Below are positions 59,629 to 64,000 of a stretch of DNA of 64,000 bases, piece by piece. Source of the stretch: Streptomyces luteolus (lineage in GTDB: Bacteria; Actinomycetota; Actinomycetes; Streptomycetales; Streptomycetaceae); NCBI RefSeq assembly GCF_029968015.1, contig NZ_JASCIS010000006.1:62001-126000 (forward strand), written 5' to 3'. Position 1 is the stretch's first letter, and every line of letters begins with the position of its first letter. The notes below the pieces were generated by a model. It was not told the DNA's origin. It searched no databases and worked only from the letters and a program-made list of their open reading frames with translations. Both the position numbers and the translations under genes were made by a program.

Positions 59629-61476
59629 ATGACTGAGACGTCTGACATCGTGAACTTCACGTTCTCCGACACCATCGCGGGCCGGGTGACGGCCTTCGAC
59701 CGCGCGGCCCGCGTCTTCACCGTGACCACGGCCGACGGGCGGAGCTTCGACATCGCGCTCGACGGGGGCCCGAGTGCGGAGCTGCTGCACAACCTCGGCG
59801 AGCCCTACCAGGACGCCTCGGGCCATATCGACGAGCTGCTCGAGGACGGGGCCTTCGTCCTCGCGTACGGCATCTTCTACCCGCACGGCGACGGCCTGCG
59901 CTTCGAGGCCAAGCGGCTGATCTTCGTGGGCCGCAACGTCGACGACTACCGCTTCGAGGAGGGCGGCTGGTGGGTGAAGCAGATCGAGGAGATCGCCGCC
60001 TTCTACCGCAAGGCCCAGTTCGGCGACGGACCGGTCGACTTCTCCGAGTACCGGACCGAGATCCGGCTCGGAGGTGAGAAGACCGCGAGCCATGTGCAGG
60101 AGACCGACACCATCTCCCGCCTCGTCTACGGCATGGCCTCGGCCTTCCTGCTGACCGGGAACGACGAGTACCTGGAGGTCGCCGAGCGCGGCACCGAGTA
60201 CCTGCGCGAGCATATGCGCTTCGTCGACACCGACGAGAACGTCGTGTACTGGTACCACGGCCTGAGCATCGACGGCGACATCGAGAAGAAGCTGTTCACC
60301 TCGGAGTTCTCCGACGACTACGACGCGCTGCCAGCGTACGAGCAGATCTACGCCCTGGCCGGCCCCGTGCAGACCTACCGCGTCACCGGCGACCCGCGGA
60401 TCAAGAACGACGCCGATGCAACGCTGCGGCTGTTCGACCGCTTCTACCTCGACCCGGAGCACGGCGGCTACTTCTCGCACATCGACCCGATCCTGCTCTC
60501 GCCCGAGCACGACTCGCTCGGCCCCAACAAGGCGCGCAAGAACTGGAACTCGGTCGGCGACCACGCGCCGGCGTATCTGATCAACCTGTACCTGGCGACC
60601 GGCGAGAAGAGCTACGCCGACATGCTGGAGTACACCTTCGACACGATCGTCAAGCGCTTCCCCGACACCGCGAAGAGCCCGTTTGTGCAGGAGCGGTTCC
60701 ACAAGGACTGGTCCGCAGATACCAAGCACGGCTGGCAGCAGGACCGGGCGGTCGTCGGACACAACCTGAAGATCGCCTGGAACCTGCTGCGGATGCACTC
60801 GCTGCGCCCCAAGGACGCCTACATGGACACGGCCGCCGCCATCGGCGAGACCATGCCCGAGGTGGGCGGCGACCGCCAGCGCGGCGGCTGGTACGACGTG
60901 GTCGAGCGGGTCAAGGCCGACGGCGAGGACCGGTTCCGGTTCACCTGGCACGACCGCAAGGCGTGGTGGCAGCAGGAGCAGGCGATCCTTGCCTATCTGA
61001 TCCTGCACGGCCTCACCGGCCGCGACGAGTTCCGCACCGAGGCCCGGGACGCCCAGTCCTTCTACAACGCGTTCTTCCTCGACCACGACGAGGGCGCCGT
61101 CTACTTCAACACCCTGGCGAACGGCCTGCCGTACCTGCTCGGCGTGGAGCGGCTCAAGGGCAGCCACTCGATGTCCATGTACCACTCGGCGGAGCTGTGC
61201 TACCTCGCGGCGGTCTACAACAACCTGCTGATCGACGGCCGGCCGATGAACTTCTGGTACAAGCCGGACCCGGCCCTGATCGAGGACCGCGTGCTGCGGG
61301 TCTCGCCGGATCTGCTGCCGCCCGGCTCCGTGCGGATCGAGTCTGTCGAGATCGAGGGCGAGCCGCACACCGACTTCGACGCCGAGGGCCTGTTCGTACG
61401 GCTCCCCGAGACCTCGGGGCGCGTCAAGGTCAAGGTCCGGCTGTCCGGCACCTCGCGTACGGAGGCGGCCGGATGA
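59629..61476 (+). CDS. N-acylglucosamine 2-epimerase (AGE) family-like protein
   Basis: The main part (about 120-560) is an (alpha/alpha)6 barrel with AGE-type segments: VYWYHGLSIDGD, DPEHGGYFSHIDP, DHAPAYLINLYLATGEKSYAD, and DRAVVGHNLKIAWNLLRMHS, where His residues resemble the epimerase pair. The first 110 residues form a separate beta-rich domain, and a short beta tail ends the protein, so its 615 residues exceed the usual 400. Activity could be epimerase, isomerase or glycosidase-like. The ATG at 59629 has GAGGGG ten bases upstream; the GTG at 59620 overlaps the previous stop. Confidence 0.82.
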   Translation: MTETSDIVNFTFSDTIAGRVTAFDRAARVFTVTTADGRSFDIALDGGPSAELLHNLGEPYQDASGHIDELLEDGAFVLAYGIFYPHGDGLRFEAKRLIFVGRNVDDYRFEEGGWWVKQIEEIAAFYRKAQFGDGPVDFSEYRTEIRLGGEKTASHVQETDTISRLVYGMASAFLLTGNDEYLEVAERGTEYLREHMRFVDTDENVVYWYHGLSIDGDIEKKLFTSEFSDDYDALPAYEQIYALAGPVQTYRVTGDPRIKNDADATLRLFDRFYLDPEHGGYFSHIDPILLSPEHDSLGPNKARKNWNSVGDHAPAYLINLYLATGEKSYADMLEYTFDTIVKRFPDTAKSPFVQERFHKDWSADTKHGWQQDRAVVGHNLKIAWNLLRMHSLRPKDAYMDTAAAIGETMPEVGGDRQRGGWYDVVERVKADGEDRFRFTWHDRKAWWQQEQAILAYLILHGLTGRDEFRTEARDAQSFYNAFFLDHDEGAVYFNTLANGLPYLLGVERLKGSHSMSMYHSAELCYLAAVYNNLLIDGRPMNFWYKPDPALIEDRVLRVSPDLLPPGSVRIESVEIEGEPHTDFDAEGLFVRLPETSGRVKVKVRLSGTSRTEAAG

Positions 61477-61804
61477 CGGTGAAGGTGCAGACGCACAACG
61501 AGGGTTCCCGCACGGTGATCGTCCTCGACGGGGAGATCAACAGCACCACGTCCGGCGGGCTGCAGGCGCAGCTGCTGCCGTTCATCAAGGCGGGCAGCGA
61601 GGTTCTGGTCGACCTCACCGGTGTCTCTTACGTCTCCAGCGCGGGCCTGCGCACGCTGCTGATCGTGCACCGGCACGCCCAGCAGCTGGAGGCCGAGATC
61701 ACGCTGTCCGGGTTGTCGGAAGAGGTGCGGTTCGTGATGAGCGCGACCGGCTTCCTGGACTTCTTCCGGATCGGCGACGCCACCGAGGGAGAGCGTGCCG
61801 GGCG

Positions 61805-61808
<4 letters not shown>
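61473..61808 (+). CDS. STAS-domain anti-sigma factor antagonist
   Basis: The 111-residue STAS protein has VIVLDGEINSTTSGGLQAQLLPFI, VLVDLTGVSYVSSAGLRTLLIVHRHA (the SSAG serine is the usual phosphorylation site) and a C-terminal helix. It is linked by ATGA overlaps to both the AGE-like gene and the debranching enzyme gene, so it sits inside a metabolic operon with no anti-sigma kinase nearby. A kinase partner may be encoded elsewhere. Confidence 0.92.
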
Positions 61809-63961
<2,153 letters not shown>

Positions 63962-64000
63962 CCGGCACCCCGCAGGCCGGCGCCGCTGCCGGCAGCACGA

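Overview
The window is Streptomyces chromosome: very high GC with strong third-position GC bias, GTG/TTG starts, ATGA/GTGA gene overlaps, and families typical of the genus (XRE/DUF5753 plus DUF397, TipA, FtsH next to the folate genes, DUF2342). The gene order of the left two thirds, from memory, follows the S. coelicolor SCO3397-SCO3440 neighbourhood.

Core, 1-18 kb: a folate operon (folP, an NTF2-like gene, folB, folK, a DUF3180 membrane protein) converges on folE, ftsH, hpt, tilS, a DUF2342 zincin and dacB. Then come ppa, a ThrE-type exporter, a DedA protein, a YbjQ protein, tipA with an almost textbook autoregulated promoter, and a glutamate decarboxylase.

Variable core, 17.6-43.5 kb: a PadR-controlled ABC exporter with a dyad operator repeated at three places, an aldehyde dehydrogenase, an XRE/ATPase/DUF397 locus with a duplicated 31-bp promoter element, a VOC-ArsR-SRPBCC operon whose ArsR carries a 27-bp minisatellite inside the gene, and the Zur-type zinc-starvation ribosomal protein locus (rpsR, a CobW-like protein, rpmE, rpmG, then divergent rpmB, rpsN). 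Two genes here look broken by single-base changes: rpsR (in-frame amber) and a family A DNA polymerase (one extra C). After them lie a FUSC transporter, DUF2786, a nitrilase-fold enzyme, a 3-hydroxyisobutyryl-CoA hydrolase-like enzyme, an MBL hydrolase with a divergent MarR, a protein whose start region is a run of 19 heptanucleotides, and an NB-ARC/TPR ATPase.

Scar, 43.6-45.6 kb: a 45-nt 3' piece of tRNA-Thr(CGU) with its terminator, decayed ORFs and an N-terminally truncated serine recombinase. This looks like one edge of an integrated element, because no complete tRNA gene is present in the window.

Accessory cluster, 45.6-64 kb: an operator-overlapped promoter and an orphan transketolase pyrimidine domain; a LuxR regulator; a 59-residue secreted peptide; a sugar-phosphate nucleotidyltransferase; an NAD(P)-binding protein; an IS701-like protein that has lost catalytic residues and is translationally coupled to a maltokinase; a phosphomannomutase; a CxxC flavoprotein; a tandem EthD protein; two DJ-1/PfpI proteins around a benzoylformate-decarboxylase-like TPP enzyme; an AGE-fold protein; a STAS protein; and a GlgX-type debranching enzyme. 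The parts suggest sugar or alpha-glucan chemistry feeding a TPP-dependent carbon-carbon reaction. I do not recognise this combination as a described pathway, and it is the best candidate for a new system here.
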